Shown in pieces: positions 52,947 to 60,685 of a DNA stretch of 64,000 nt. Within the stretch, counting starts at the first letter, position 1. The number at the start of each line of letters is the position of its first letter. The notes under the pieces are model-generated. The model was given only the letters and a program-made list of their open reading frames with translations, did no database searches and was not told the origin of the DNA. The translations under genes and the position numbers were made by a program. Source of the DNA: an uncultured Lachnospiraceae bacterium (lineage in GTDB: Bacteria > Bacillota > Clostridia > Lachnospirales > Lachnospiraceae); NCBI GenBank assembly GCA_902793335.1, contig CADBCZ010000001.1, positions 62,001 through 126,000 on the forward strand. Reading direction: 5' to 3'.

Positions 52947-53611
52947 TCTAAAACCGCATCCTTTAAGGTATAAAATGTTTGTCCGTTGATATCATACGAA
53001 GAATAAACACCCGTAACTGTAATTTCTTCATCTTCCGTCGGATATTCACCTTCTTTTAATTGAAATTCGATTCCCTGTGAACAACAGGCGGTAGCATCTT
53101 TAATAATACATGCATAATAATCATTTCCATCGTAATCATCATGAAATATCGCAGTATTACCTTTTATACGGATTTTTTTGCCAATATATTCATCAGGAGC
53201 ACACATCATATTATATACTTCTGAATATATCAAAGTACTGCTAAGCAAGGTAAGATCAACATAAATGTCATCATGTGACGTATCAAGTGCCTGTTCTCCG
53301 GCTTCTTTTAATGTATCATTTACAGAAGCTGTTTCTGATGAAACCGAAGTTAAATCACTATTATCAGAACTTGCTACCCCCGGATCATTTTCTGTAGTTT
53401 CAACAACACTTTCCACGGTATTATCTTCTGATATTTCAGAACTTAGATCTTCTGATGAAGCATTATCTGCTTTTGCCATCTGCTCATTTAACACATCATC
53501 AACACTTTTTGAAGTAGTTGTACGTTTTGCAGTACTACCGGTTGAACTACCACAAGCTGTTAATACAAATAATATTATTAACAAATTCAAAGTATATATA
53601 TATCTTTTCAT
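52943..53611 (-). CDS. Lipoprotein with Ser/Thr-rich spacer and OB-like C-terminal domain
   Basis: 222 residues from the ATG at 53611, after AGGGAA; an ATG eight codons upstream lacks a site. The signal peptide ends in lipobox L-T-A-C. A spacer rich in Ser, Thr, Asp and Glu runs to about residue 120. The last 90 residues contain I-G-K-K-I-R-I-K-G-N, Y-Y-A-C-I-I-K-D-A-T-A-C-C and E-E-I-T-V-T-G-V-Y-S-S-Y, a pattern like small beta-barrel OB domains. The A-C-C cysteine pair may bind metal or form a disulfide. Function unknown. It sits just after a palindromic element and upstream of a peptidase-like gene. Confidence 0.6.
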   Translation of the reverse strand: MKRYIYTLNLLIILFVLTACGSSTGSTAKRTTTSKSVDDVLNEQMAKADNASSEDLSSEISEDNTVESVVETTENDPGVASSDNSDLTSVSSETASVNDTLKEAGEQALDTSHDDIYVDLTLLSSTLIYSEVYNMMCAPDEYIGKKIRIKGNTAIFHDDYDGNDYYACIIKDATACCSQGIEFQLKEGEYPTEDEEITVTGVYSSYDINGQTFYTLKDAVLE

Positions 53612-53637
53612 CTCTATTCCCTTCCAGCCAGGCATAA

Positions 53638-53716
53638 TTTATAGATAATTGAACAACTCATATATGTTATTAAATATATAGTACATATAAATATTAGTTT
53701 CGCAATTATATATAAA
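53638..53716. repeat. 79-bp palindromic element related to the one at 37402
   Basis: TTTATAGATAATTG at 53638-53651 is the complement, with one mismatch, of CAATTATATATAAA at 53703-53716. The right end contains AGTTTCGCAATTAT, identical over 14 bases to the left end of the larger element near 37401-37420 read on the other strand. It lies between the binding-lipoprotein gene and the OB-like lipoprotein gene. Confidence 0.6.
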
Positions 53717-53723
53717 ATTAATG

Positions 53724-54779
53724 CTACTTCAATCCCTGTTTTAAAACCTCTAGATTATCAGTCATGGTAGATAAATAAGTCTTACCTTCTTCTAAATCCT
53801 TTGCAGTTGTAGACTGTAACGAATCAATGGTAAGTATTTCCTGATCTTTTGAAGACGTAGCATTCTTGATAGCTTCTGCAATTTTCTGATCAGAACCTTC
53901 AATGGTAAATATAGCTGAAAGATTAAGTTCATCCAATTTATTTGCAAGAAATAGAATAGTATCAAAGCTTGCTTCCGACTCTGCAGAACATCCAACGAAT
54001 GCCGCATAATAAGAGAGATTGTAATCATCCACAAGATATCTGAATGGGAATCTGTCACCAAACAAAACAGTCTTAATAGAAGCTTCATCAGCAACCTTCT
54101 TGTATTCTTCATCAAGTGCGTTTAATTTCTCATTATAAGCTTCAACATTTGAAGCATATATATCAGCATTTTCTGAATCTATTTCTTCAATAGTTTGTGC
54201 AATTACAGAACAGATTTTCTGAGTATTCTTAAGAGAAAGCCATACATGTTCATCGTATTCAATTTCTTCTTCCTCGCTATCTTCATTTTCCTCCTCATCT
54301 TCCTCTTCTTCTTCCATACCTTCAACTATCTCTTCTTCCTTAACGTCACCTTCAAGTACCTCTAAAAGATTAATAACCTTCATATCAGGATTGGTTGCTT
54401 CTTTCATAACATCTCCGACCCATTCGTCGGATTCTCCCCCGACATAAATAAACAGATCACACTGAGTAATCTTCATGATATCCTCTGTTGTGGGTTGATA
54501 GCTGTGTAAGTCAACACCATTATCCAAAAGCATAGTAACATCTGCATCTGCAAACCTATCTCCCATTATCTCGCGAACCCAGTCATATTCCGGGAAAATA
54601 GTAGTTACAATGCTGATCTTATCATTTTCAATTTCTTTTGTATCAGAAGACTTATTAGATGTTGTTTTATTATCATCTTTATTACTAATATTTGATGTTG
54701 TATCATTACCACAGGCAACAAGACATCCGACAGTTACTGTCAAAAACAATAAAGTAGCAATAATTTTCTTAAAATACAT
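53724..54779 (-). CDS. znuA: ZnuA-type metal-binding ABC lipoprotein
   Basis: 351 residues. The lipobox is V-A-C-G-type near residue 22. The cluster A-1 (SBP family 9) layout is visible: I-F-P-E-Y-D-W-V near the start, D-L-H-S-Y-Q-P-T with a metal His, Y-D-E-H-V-W-L-S-L with the second His, and F-G-D-R-F-P-F-R-Y with a long helix before it. The loop before the second His, usually His-rich in ZnuA, is instead a run of Glu and Asp about 25 long. Zinc or manganese are the likely ligands. No permease or ATPase gene is adjacent. GGAGG precedes the ATG. Confidence 0.85.
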   Translation of the reverse strand: MYFKKIIATLLFLTVTVGCLVACGNDTTSNISNKDDNKTTSNKSSDTKEIENDKISIVTTIFPEYDWVREIMGDRFADADVTMLLDNGVDLHSYQPTTEDIMKITQCDLFIYVGGESDEWVGDVMKEATNPDMKVINLLEVLEGDVKEEEIVEGMEEEEEDEEENEDSEEEEIEYDEHVWLSLKNTQKICSVIAQTIEEIDSENADIYASNVEAYNEKLNALDEEYKKVADEASIKTVLFGDRFPFRYLVDDYNLSYYAAFVGCSAESEASFDTILFLANKLDELNLSAIFTIEGSDQKIAEAIKNATSSKDQEILTIDSLQSTTAKDLEEGKTYLSTMTDNLEVLKQGLK

Positions 54780-54831
54780 GATTAAACCTCCAAAAATTAA
54801 ATAATATCCGTAAAAATATACAGAGGGTTAA

Positions 54832-55152
54832 TCAATTATTCATTCTTACCTTCATACTAATTGGTGTAAGGTTATTATATACCTGTAAAATTGCAGATAT
54901 TTTATATATAACAGGTATTAAAATACACGACAAAATAAGACATGTGCCTAAGCCTGCCGTTACCTGTTTGACTACATTTTGTAAGAGTTCTATTTCCTCA
55001 CATATCGGACAATTGTCATGATCACAATCGTGTTTAATATTAGTCGAAATATAAAATAACGAGAAAAACATTACCAACGGGATTGAAAGACATACCAATA
55101 ATGAGATTATTCTGTCAATTAATTTGTTATTGTAATTCATATTCCATGCCAT
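54832..55152 (-). CDS. Small membrane protein with HDCxxDNCPIC metal motif
   Basis: 106 residues if the ATG at 55152 is used; the start is uncertain because AAAGGAA lies 14 bases before it, and ATGs at 55140 and 55209 are alternatives. Two hydrophobic segments (about 12-32 and 62-82) flank an outward loop with H-D-C-D-H-D-N-C-P-I-C-E-E-I. That Cys/His motif is typical of small clostridial proteins found beside metal-binding ABC genes, and it could bind zinc. It precedes the ZnuA-type gene by 52 bases. The function is not established. Confidence 0.6.
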   Translation of the reverse strand: MAWNMNYNNKLIDRIISLLVCLSIPLVMFFSLFYISTNIKHDCDHDNCPICEEIELLQNVVKQVTAGLGTCLILSCILIPVIYKISAILQVYNNLTPISMKVRMNN

Positions 55153-55258
55153 AATAAAACATATTTCCTTTAATCTGTAAAAAGAAGTGGACTCATAAAG
55201 CAAGGACATTATAAATCAGTAACTTTAAAATGTCAAAAACATGATATAACGTATCTGA

Positions 55259-56515
55259 TTAAACGTATGCTTTGATATATATACCATCATCCCTGTATTC
55301 TTCTTCTATCACTTCACCATTTTTCTTAATCTCTGATACTTTGGACATTTCATTGTATCCAAATACTCTCTCAATAAGTTTTCTATCCTCGCGAAGCAAT
55401 TTATCAATTGTAAGAGGTATTTTTTCAAGCCCCTGCTTATTTTTAGCAGATATACTTATATAATCAATAGCTCTTATATCAAACAATCCCATCCTCATAT
55501 CTTCACCTAAAATCCTGTCAATCTTATTGAAAAACGTGATAACTTTTTTTCCGGTTATTCCCAGTTCATCTAAAGTATTATATACAACCTTCATCTCTGC
55601 TAATCTGTCAGGAGATGATGCATCAACTACGTGAATTATATAATCAGCGTATTTTGCCTCTTCTAATGTACTTCTAAAAGCATCAATCAGATTGTGTGGA
55701 AGTTTTCTTATGAATCCAACGGTATCTGTAAGAAGAATCTTCTGTTTTCCTGTAGTCCTGCTGTATTCAAAAACGCGTGTTGTTGTATCAAGTGTCGCAA
55801 ATAATTTATCCTCAGCTAAAATCTCTGCTCCTGTAAGCGCATTTAAAAGTGTTGACTTACCAACATTCGTATATCCCACAATAGCAAATACAGGAATTCG
55901 ACCTTTCTCTCTGCCCGCTCTGGTGATATCTCTGTGAGCTGACATCTCCTTTATTTCATGTTTTAGTTGTGATACACGTTTTCTAATAACACGCCTGTCC
56001 TGCTCCAACTTCTTTTCACCCGGTCCCCTTGTACCGATTCCTCCACCAAGACGTGACATTGAGGTTCCTTTACCTGTAAGACGCGATAATCTGTACTCCA
56101 ACTGTGCAAGTTCCACCTGCATTTTACCCTCAGCAGATCTGGCATGAGCAGCAAAAATGTCAAGTATGAGCATAGTTCTGTCCATAACCTTAATATCCAA
56201 AGCCTGTGACAGATTATGCATCTGCGAAGGCGACAACTCGTCATCTGTAATTATTCCGGTAGCACCGGTAGCATATATCATGGTTTTTAGTTCATCAATC
56301 TTACCGCTACCTATGTACGTTGTCGGATTGAAATGTTGAAGTCTCTGAATAACTCTGCCGACAACTTCTGCACCTGCAGTATCAGCAAGTTCTGCAAGTT
56401 CATCAAGGGATGAATCAACGTCGTATACAGTGTAATCATTTTTATCATTTGCACAATCAACCGCTACAAGAATCACATATTCTTTTTCTTCTTTATTTTC
56501 GTGAAACATATGCAT
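55259..56515 (-). CDS. hflX: GTPase HflX
   Basis: 418 residues. The N-terminal HflX domain has N-P-T-T-Y-I-G-S-G-K-x-x-E-L and D-D-E-L-S-P-S-Q, a glycine-rich linker (G-G-G-I-G-T-R-G-P-G-E-K-K-L-E) follows, and then the G domain with G-Y-T-N-V-G-K-S-T near 215, D-T-V-G-F-I-R-K-L-P and N-K-I-D. HflX binds 50S subunits and rescues stalled ribosomes. AAGGA precedes the ATG. It lies between the VWA-protein gene and the small metal-motif gene and has no obvious functional link to either. Confidence 0.95.
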   Translation of the reverse strand: MHMFHENKEEKEYVILVAVDCANDKNDYTVYDVDSSLDELAELADTAGAEVVGRVIQRLQHFNPTTYIGSGKIDELKTMIYATGATGIITDDELSPSQMHNLSQALDIKVMDRTMLILDIFAAHARSAEGKMQVELAQLEYRLSRLTGKGTSMSRLGGGIGTRGPGEKKLEQDRRVIRKRVSQLKHEIKEMSAHRDITRAGREKGRIPVFAIVGYTNVGKSTLLNALTGAEILAEDKLFATLDTTTRVFEYSRTTGKQKILLTDTVGFIRKLPHNLIDAFRSTLEEAKYADYIIHVVDASSPDRLAEMKVVYNTLDELGITGKKVITFFNKIDRILGEDMRMGLFDIRAIDYISISAKNKQGLEKIPLTIDKLLREDRKLIERVFGYNEMSKVSEIKKNGEVIEEEYRDDGIYIKAYV

Positions 56516-56609
56516 TTATATCCTTATTAGTATATTATTAATTTTTTAATACAATACTGCTACATTCAAAATGCGAAACATTAAAATTTGTTTTGTTCTA
56601 TTTTATTAT

Positions 56610-57809
56610 TTATTTTGCTTTCATCAGATAAGTTATCGCTTCTTTAAGTCCATCAACCGATAATGTGTACATATGGTAAAGCTTTGACAACGCATCTTCC
56701 GATTCCATCCAATGCATTCTGGTAAGCTCTTTGTGATAACGAGGATTTAACCAGACACACTTCTTATACTTTGACAAAAGCAATTGATTCCATTCATATC
56801 CGGACAATCCATCATTGGGACCTCTATAATTACCATTCCTATCAAACAACTCTTCCGGTGCCATCTGTGCATCACCCACAATAATAACCTTGTAATCCTT
56901 GTCATAATGTTTAAACAGATAATCAAGGTCTACCCAGTCACCATACTCACATTCTGCAGTTTTGTAAACCTTTGAATATACACAATTGTGGAAATAATAT
57001 GTCTTAACATCTTTAAAATGATTAGCTTTATTAACAGCCTGAAACAACTCGTTACAGAGTTCCATAAATGGTATCATTGTTCCTCCGCAATCATATAGCA
57101 TAAGCAGTTTGACAGTATTCTTCCTTGGTCGTTCGAATTCTAACTGCAGATAACCTCCGTTATCGCAGGTTTTTCTTATTGTCTCGTCAATATCAAGCTC
57201 GGTTTTGGGTATATCAAGTCTTGACGAATACTGTCTCAGTCTGCGAAAAGCTACCTGATACTGTCGTGTATTAAGGACCTTGTCGTTACGAAAATCCTCG
57301 AATTTTCTGTCACCCATCACCTGAAATGCACTCTGCATTCCACCCTGCGCTCCAACTCTGATACCACCGACATTTCTACCATGATGACCAAATGCCGAAC
57401 CGCCCGCAGTTCCTATCCAATGGTTACCACCGTTATGTTCCGACTTCTGTTCAGCAAGACGTTCCTTAAACAGACGCTTCACCTCATCTGAATTTCTTGT
57501 TGAATCATATGAATACATTTCCTTATTCTGTTTATCAAACTCCATTTCTTCGCCTTTATCAAGCCAGTCAAGAAGTTCTTTTGGCAAAACATTTTCTGAT
57601 GCAATATCGTGAAAATATTCTGCAAATGCCATATCGTATTTGTCAAAATCCGATTCACTTTTAACCAAAATCATTCTTGCAACATAATAAAACACCGTAA
57701 AATCCGAATTCACAAGTCCTTTATCCAAAGCGTCCATTAAGGTTAACCATTCTGTCATGGATATATCCAGTCCTTTTGCTTTTAATATATAAAAAAAATC
57801 TTGAAACAT
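56610..57809 (-). CDS. CoxE-like VWA-domain protein, probable partner of the MoxR ATPase
   Basis: 399 residues. The N-terminal half is helical with an internal Gly/His-rich stretch (G-G-S-A-F-G-H-H-G-R-N-V-G-G) before the conserved F-R-R-L-R-Q-Y-S. The VWA domain begins near residue 232 with L-M-L-Y-D-C-G-G-T-M; the MIDAS Asp is kept but the serines are Gly and Thr, similar to other CoxE-like proteins that read D-x-G-G-S. V-I-I-V-G-D-A-Q-M-A-P follows. MoxR ATPases act with VWA proteins in complex assembly or metal insertion. The ATPase gene is at 60686, with two other genes between. Confidence 0.8.
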   Translation of the reverse strand: MFQDFFYILKAKGLDISMTEWLTLMDALDKGLVNSDFTVFYYVARMILVKSESDFDKYDMAFAEYFHDIASENVLPKELLDWLDKGEEMEFDKQNKEMYSYDSTRNSDEVKRLFKERLAEQKSEHNGGNHWIGTAGGSAFGHHGRNVGGIRVGAQGGMQSAFQVMGDRKFEDFRNDKVLNTRQYQVAFRRLRQYSSRLDIPKTELDIDETIRKTCDNGGYLQLEFERPRKNTVKLLMLYDCGGTMIPFMELCNELFQAVNKANHFKDVKTYYFHNCVYSKVYKTAECEYGDWVDLDYLFKHYDKDYKVIIVGDAQMAPEELFDRNGNYRGPNDGLSGYEWNQLLLSKYKKCVWLNPRYHKELTRMHWMESEDALSKLYHMYTLSVDGLKEAITYLMKAK

Positions 57810-57827
57810 GGTAGTTCTCCTTCACTA

Positions 57828-59342
57828 CTATTTTTGCAAAATATAGAGTAATTCCTCAAATACATCAATATTATTCTTAACTACGATAGCTATATTCTTT
57901 TTTGCTCTGCTAAGACCATGATACAGGTTTCTGACCATTGATTCCTCATTATTATCATCTGCGGTATCGTTATATCTTAAATATCCTTTTTCATCATAAT
58001 AAAAACTGTCATCTATCAACATTACAACTTTATCAAATTCTTTACATGTAAAAGAAGATACATCATTTGCAGAAATTAAATTGTATTCTGCATCTGTGAA
58101 ATTCCCAATAAGGATATCAGCCTCATATTCATCATTTGCGTATGCAATTGATACTGACGGATAATCATGTCTGTATATTTTTCCTTTAACACACATAACA
58201 CAGGATATAAATGTTGAAAGCTCGCTATTCATTCTAATTCTGTTAGTCAACTTAAACAACCGACAACCATCAATATCCTCTATCAGCTTAGATCCATTGA
58301 TTTTACGTTCTTCCGGTGCGATTGCATCCTCTCTGTCATAAGAAAAAATAACCGGAGCTTTAATCCTTTTTGCGTAACTACAAATCGCTGCTAAAGCACT
58401 CTCTCCTATTCTGTGACCTTCATCAACCAAAATTGAGGAATATGAATTATGTAATTTTAAAATATAGGCATTATCAATGTCAGAATCGATATCTATATCT
58501 CTATCAACAATATCTTTCATACTGTCATCGCAATAGTAGAAATCTACACGCTTAAGTCTTTCATCTAAATGTTCTAATTCTTTCTCGTGCGAACCGAAAT
58601 GTAATACACAGACTCTTTGTCCCTTAGAAAGCTGCATTGCTATATCGTAAAGAAGAATCGTCTTTCCTGTTCCTGGAAGTCCTGTAAATGCAAATACAGA
58701 ATATTCCTTTTTAATAGATCTGTCTTTATTACGTATCTGTTTCAAAATATGTGCCCTTATATCCTTTTGTTGTAATGTCAGAAAATATTCCTGTCTAAGA
58801 AACCTTCCTGAATCGGTAAGGGGGGATATAAGATATTCTTCTTCTTTGAATAGCTCCTCAATATTACCGGAGAAACACTCTTTCTGACGATTTAATATAT
58901 CAGCAAGTTCCTCCCATTCACAATCTATAAGTCGCCCACTGTTAGATAAACGAACAAGTCTGTCTGTAGAGCTTATATACGTATAGAAATACATTGTCCT
59001 TCCTAGTGTAGACAGATAGTATTTGTTTTGAAGAAGTTGTCTTTTAATTGTTTCATCGCTAACGTAACCGCTCTTTAACTCAACATTTACAACATAGTCA
59101 TCGCTTACACGTAAAAGATCAAATTCCTTGCCAAGCTTTGGCATTGAAAACGAATAAAAGAAATCAAGTGTTTCTGAACCATCCAACACCTTGCTTAAAT
59201 ACATAGAAAAACTTCTAAGGCTGTCAATCTCCCATTGTTTAATCTTAAGGAAATGTTTCCGCTTAGACATCTGGCGTTCATAACGTTCGATATTATGTGA
59301 ATTACTAATTCTTGTAAGAGCATAAATGTTAATCGGTTTCAT
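57828..59342 (-). CDS. PD-(D/E)xK nuclease domain fused to SF1/DUF2075-type ATPase
   Basis: 504 residues. Near residues 73-90 the sequence E-F-D-L-L ... N-V-E-L-K gives Asp75 and Glu88-x-Lys90, the spacing of a PD-(D/E)xK nuclease core. A helical linker follows. From about 213 there is a helicase-like ATPase with Walker A G-L-P-G-T-G-K-T (221-228), Walker B I-L-V-D-E-G-H-R (Asp307, Glu308) and a motif VI-like Y-H-G-L-S-R-A-K-K-N near 477. This combination is typical of DNA-processing or defence enzymes, but this clostridial family has no known role. The gene follows the AAA-wHTH gene with 23 bases between and precedes the VWA gene by 18 bases. Confidence 0.75.
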   Translation of the reverse strand: MKPINIYALTRISNSHNIERYERQMSKRKHFLKIKQWEIDSLRSFSMYLSKVLDGSETLDFFYSFSMPKLGKEFDLLRVSDDYVVNVELKSGYVSDETIKRQLLQNKYYLSTLGRTMYFYTYISSTDRLVRLSNSGRLIDCEWEELADILNRQKECFSGNIEELFKEEEYLISPLTDSGRFLRQEYFLTLQQKDIRAHILKQIRNKDRSIKKEYSVFAFTGLPGTGKTILLYDIAMQLSKGQRVCVLHFGSHEKELEHLDERLKRVDFYYCDDSMKDIVDRDIDIDSDIDNAYILKLHNSYSSILVDEGHRIGESALAAICSYAKRIKAPVIFSYDREDAIAPEERKINGSKLIEDIDGCRLFKLTNRIRMNSELSTFISCVMCVKGKIYRHDYPSVSIAYANDEYEADILIGNFTDAEYNLISANDVSSFTCKEFDKVVMLIDDSFYYDEKGYLRYNDTADDNNEESMVRNLYHGLSRAKKNIAIVVKNNIDVFEELLYILQK

Positions 59343-59365
59343 TTAATCACCCTTTTTGTTGTTAA

Positions 59366-60406
59366 TTATTCCATTACACACATTTGCACATAAAATTCAA
59401 ATCGTGGTAGTTTTAATGAAATATATCCATATTTTGAAACATCGGTAATACCTCTTTTACTAAGTCTGTTTCGATATACGGACATTTCGCTTGAATTCAT
59501 ATTAAGAATGTCGCGAAGTTCTTTTATTTTAAGCTCATTCCGCGTTGAAAGTTCTGCTACAATTTTTCTGTCATTATCTGATAATTCTGACCATATTTTC
59601 TCATATACATATTCTTCAAGATAGTGATCATACTCAGGTATAACATCTTCAATATCACCATCTTTATGTTTCCAACGCAGATATCCCAACACCTGAAATG
59701 CAAATGGATACCCTTTTGTAAGCTTTGCCATTTTCATAGATTCTTCCATTGAATAATTAAATACAGCTTTATAGTGTTGTGCAATAGCATTTTCACTAAG
59801 CGGTTCTAGCATAATTTTGGGTGCTCTGTAAAGAAAGGTAAGAGATTTATCATTTTGCAGACTATATACATTTTCATATAATCCGGTCATCAATAAATAC
59901 ACAGGCAATTCTTTTCTGAGCAAAATCTGATATGTGCTGGCAAATACTTTAACAAAGCTATTGTTGGTAATTTCATCAATTGTAATAAGCAATCGTTTTC
60001 CGCTTTTATCTATTTCCTTTAGCATACTTTCTATCATTGTTTCTTCATCTGAAACAGGTGTCGAATTCTCCAAAGAAACACCCAATCCAAATGCTGAAAA
60101 ATCTAATTTCGCATTTGTAAAAAGCGAATGTAATGGTTTCATACTATATAGCTTTGATGCAAGTCCTATTAACAAATCTCTTGTCGGATTAAGTTCAACA
60201 GTAATCCATTCTTTTCGTTGTTCTAATTCTTTAGTAATAGATGTCATCATCACGGTTTTTCCCGAACCACGTATTCCGGTAATCATGTACACTTGACTTG
60301 AGGGATGTTCATCTATAAATGTTTCTATTATCTCATTCGTCTGATTGATACGTGAAATATACTGTGTGGGTTGTTGTCCGAATGTTAAGGTAAATGGATT
60401 CTTCAT
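59366..60406 (-). CDS. AAA ATPase with C-terminal winged-helix-like domain
   Basis: 346 residues. A short N-terminal tail (F-T-L-T-F-G-Q-Q-P) precedes Walker A G-I-R-G-S-G-K-T (44-51). Walker B is L-L-I-T-I-D-E-I-T (Asp144, Glu145). The body resembles the archaeal-type/STAND-like ATPases. After about residue 285 an H-T-H-like segment (L-S-D-N-D-R-K-I-V-A-E-L-S, K-I-K-E-L-R-D-I-L) and N-R-L-S-K-R-G-I suggest a winged helix. Such proteins recur in gut Firmicutes with unknown function. It has its own promoter covered by direct repeats (60432-60503), which fits autoregulation. Next gene: nuclease-ATPase. Confidence 0.75.
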   Translation of the reverse strand: MKNPFTLTFGQQPTQYISRINQTNEIIETFIDEHPSSQVYMITGIRGSGKTVMMTSITKELEQRKEWITVELNPTRDLLIGLASKLYSMKPLHSLFTNAKLDFSAFGLGVSLENSTPVSDEETMIESMLKEIDKSGKRLLITIDEITNNSFVKVFASTYQILLRKELPVYLLMTGLYENVYSLQNDKSLTFLYRAPKIMLEPLSENAIAQHYKAVFNYSMEESMKMAKLTKGYPFAFQVLGYLRWKHKDGDIEDVIPEYDHYLEEYVYEKIWSELSDNDRKIVAELSTRNELKIKELRDILNMNSSEMSVYRNRLSKRGITDVSKYGYISLKLPRFEFYVQMCVME

Positions 60407-60431
60407 AACTTCATTGCCTCGTATATGTTCT

Positions 60432-60503
60432 TTTATAACTTTTTGTTTCTTTTATAAGTTTTTATAACTTTTTAATAATTTTATAACTTTTTATAACTTT
60501 TGT
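60432..60503 (-). repeat. Five phased direct repeats over a promoter (putative operator)
   Basis: Copies of TTTATAACTTT (plus strand) start at 60432, 60451, 60461, 60480 and 60490; the copy at 60451 reads TTTATAAG. Spacings are 19, 10, 19 and 10, so the unit repeats every 29 bases. The cluster overlaps the promoter at 60480-60506 and extends toward the ATPase start at 60406. Such phased sites resemble operator arrays. Confidence 0.6.
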
Positions 60504-60506
60504 CAA
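60480..60506 (-). promoter_or_regulatory. Promoter of the ATPase-nuclease cassette, covered by repeats
   Basis: On the minus strand a perfect TTGACA (60506-60501) is followed by TATAAA (60485-60480) after 15 bases or TAAAAT after 17. Both -10 candidates sit inside the repeated motif, so a protein bound to the repeats would block transcription. Confidence 0.55.
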
Positions 60507-60573
60507 TTTACTAAATAAAGGATTCCTTACTACGATATGTTTCGGTGTATAGCTTATTGTATATTTTTAACAG

Positions 60574-60608
60574 ACAAAAACCTATAACAAATCTAATGTT
60601 ATAGGTTT
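60574..60608 (-). terminator. Intrinsic terminator after the MoxR gene
   Basis: AAACCTATAACA (60578-60589) pairs perfectly with TGTTATAGGTTT (60597-60608). On the minus strand the stem is followed by TTTTTGTCT. It isolates moxR from the ATPase-nuclease cassette downstream. The gap between 60609 and 60685 shows nothing else definite. Confidence 0.82.
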
Positions 60609-60685
60609 CCGGTCGTTTTTTCATCAGACATATCAAACACGCCACCACCTGGTGAGCATAATCAATGAGTCCTTTAATCTCATAT

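Noticed and set aside
57060..57140. VWA domain considered inactive because the MIDAS serines are replaced
   Set aside because: CoxE-like proteins commonly read D-x-G-G-S/T here, so the change is within the family range and not evidence of decay.
60432..60503. Short regular repeats considered as a CRISPR array
   Set aside because: Repeats are only 11 bases, the intervening pieces are not unique 30-base spacers, no cas gene is near, and the repeats sit on a promoter.
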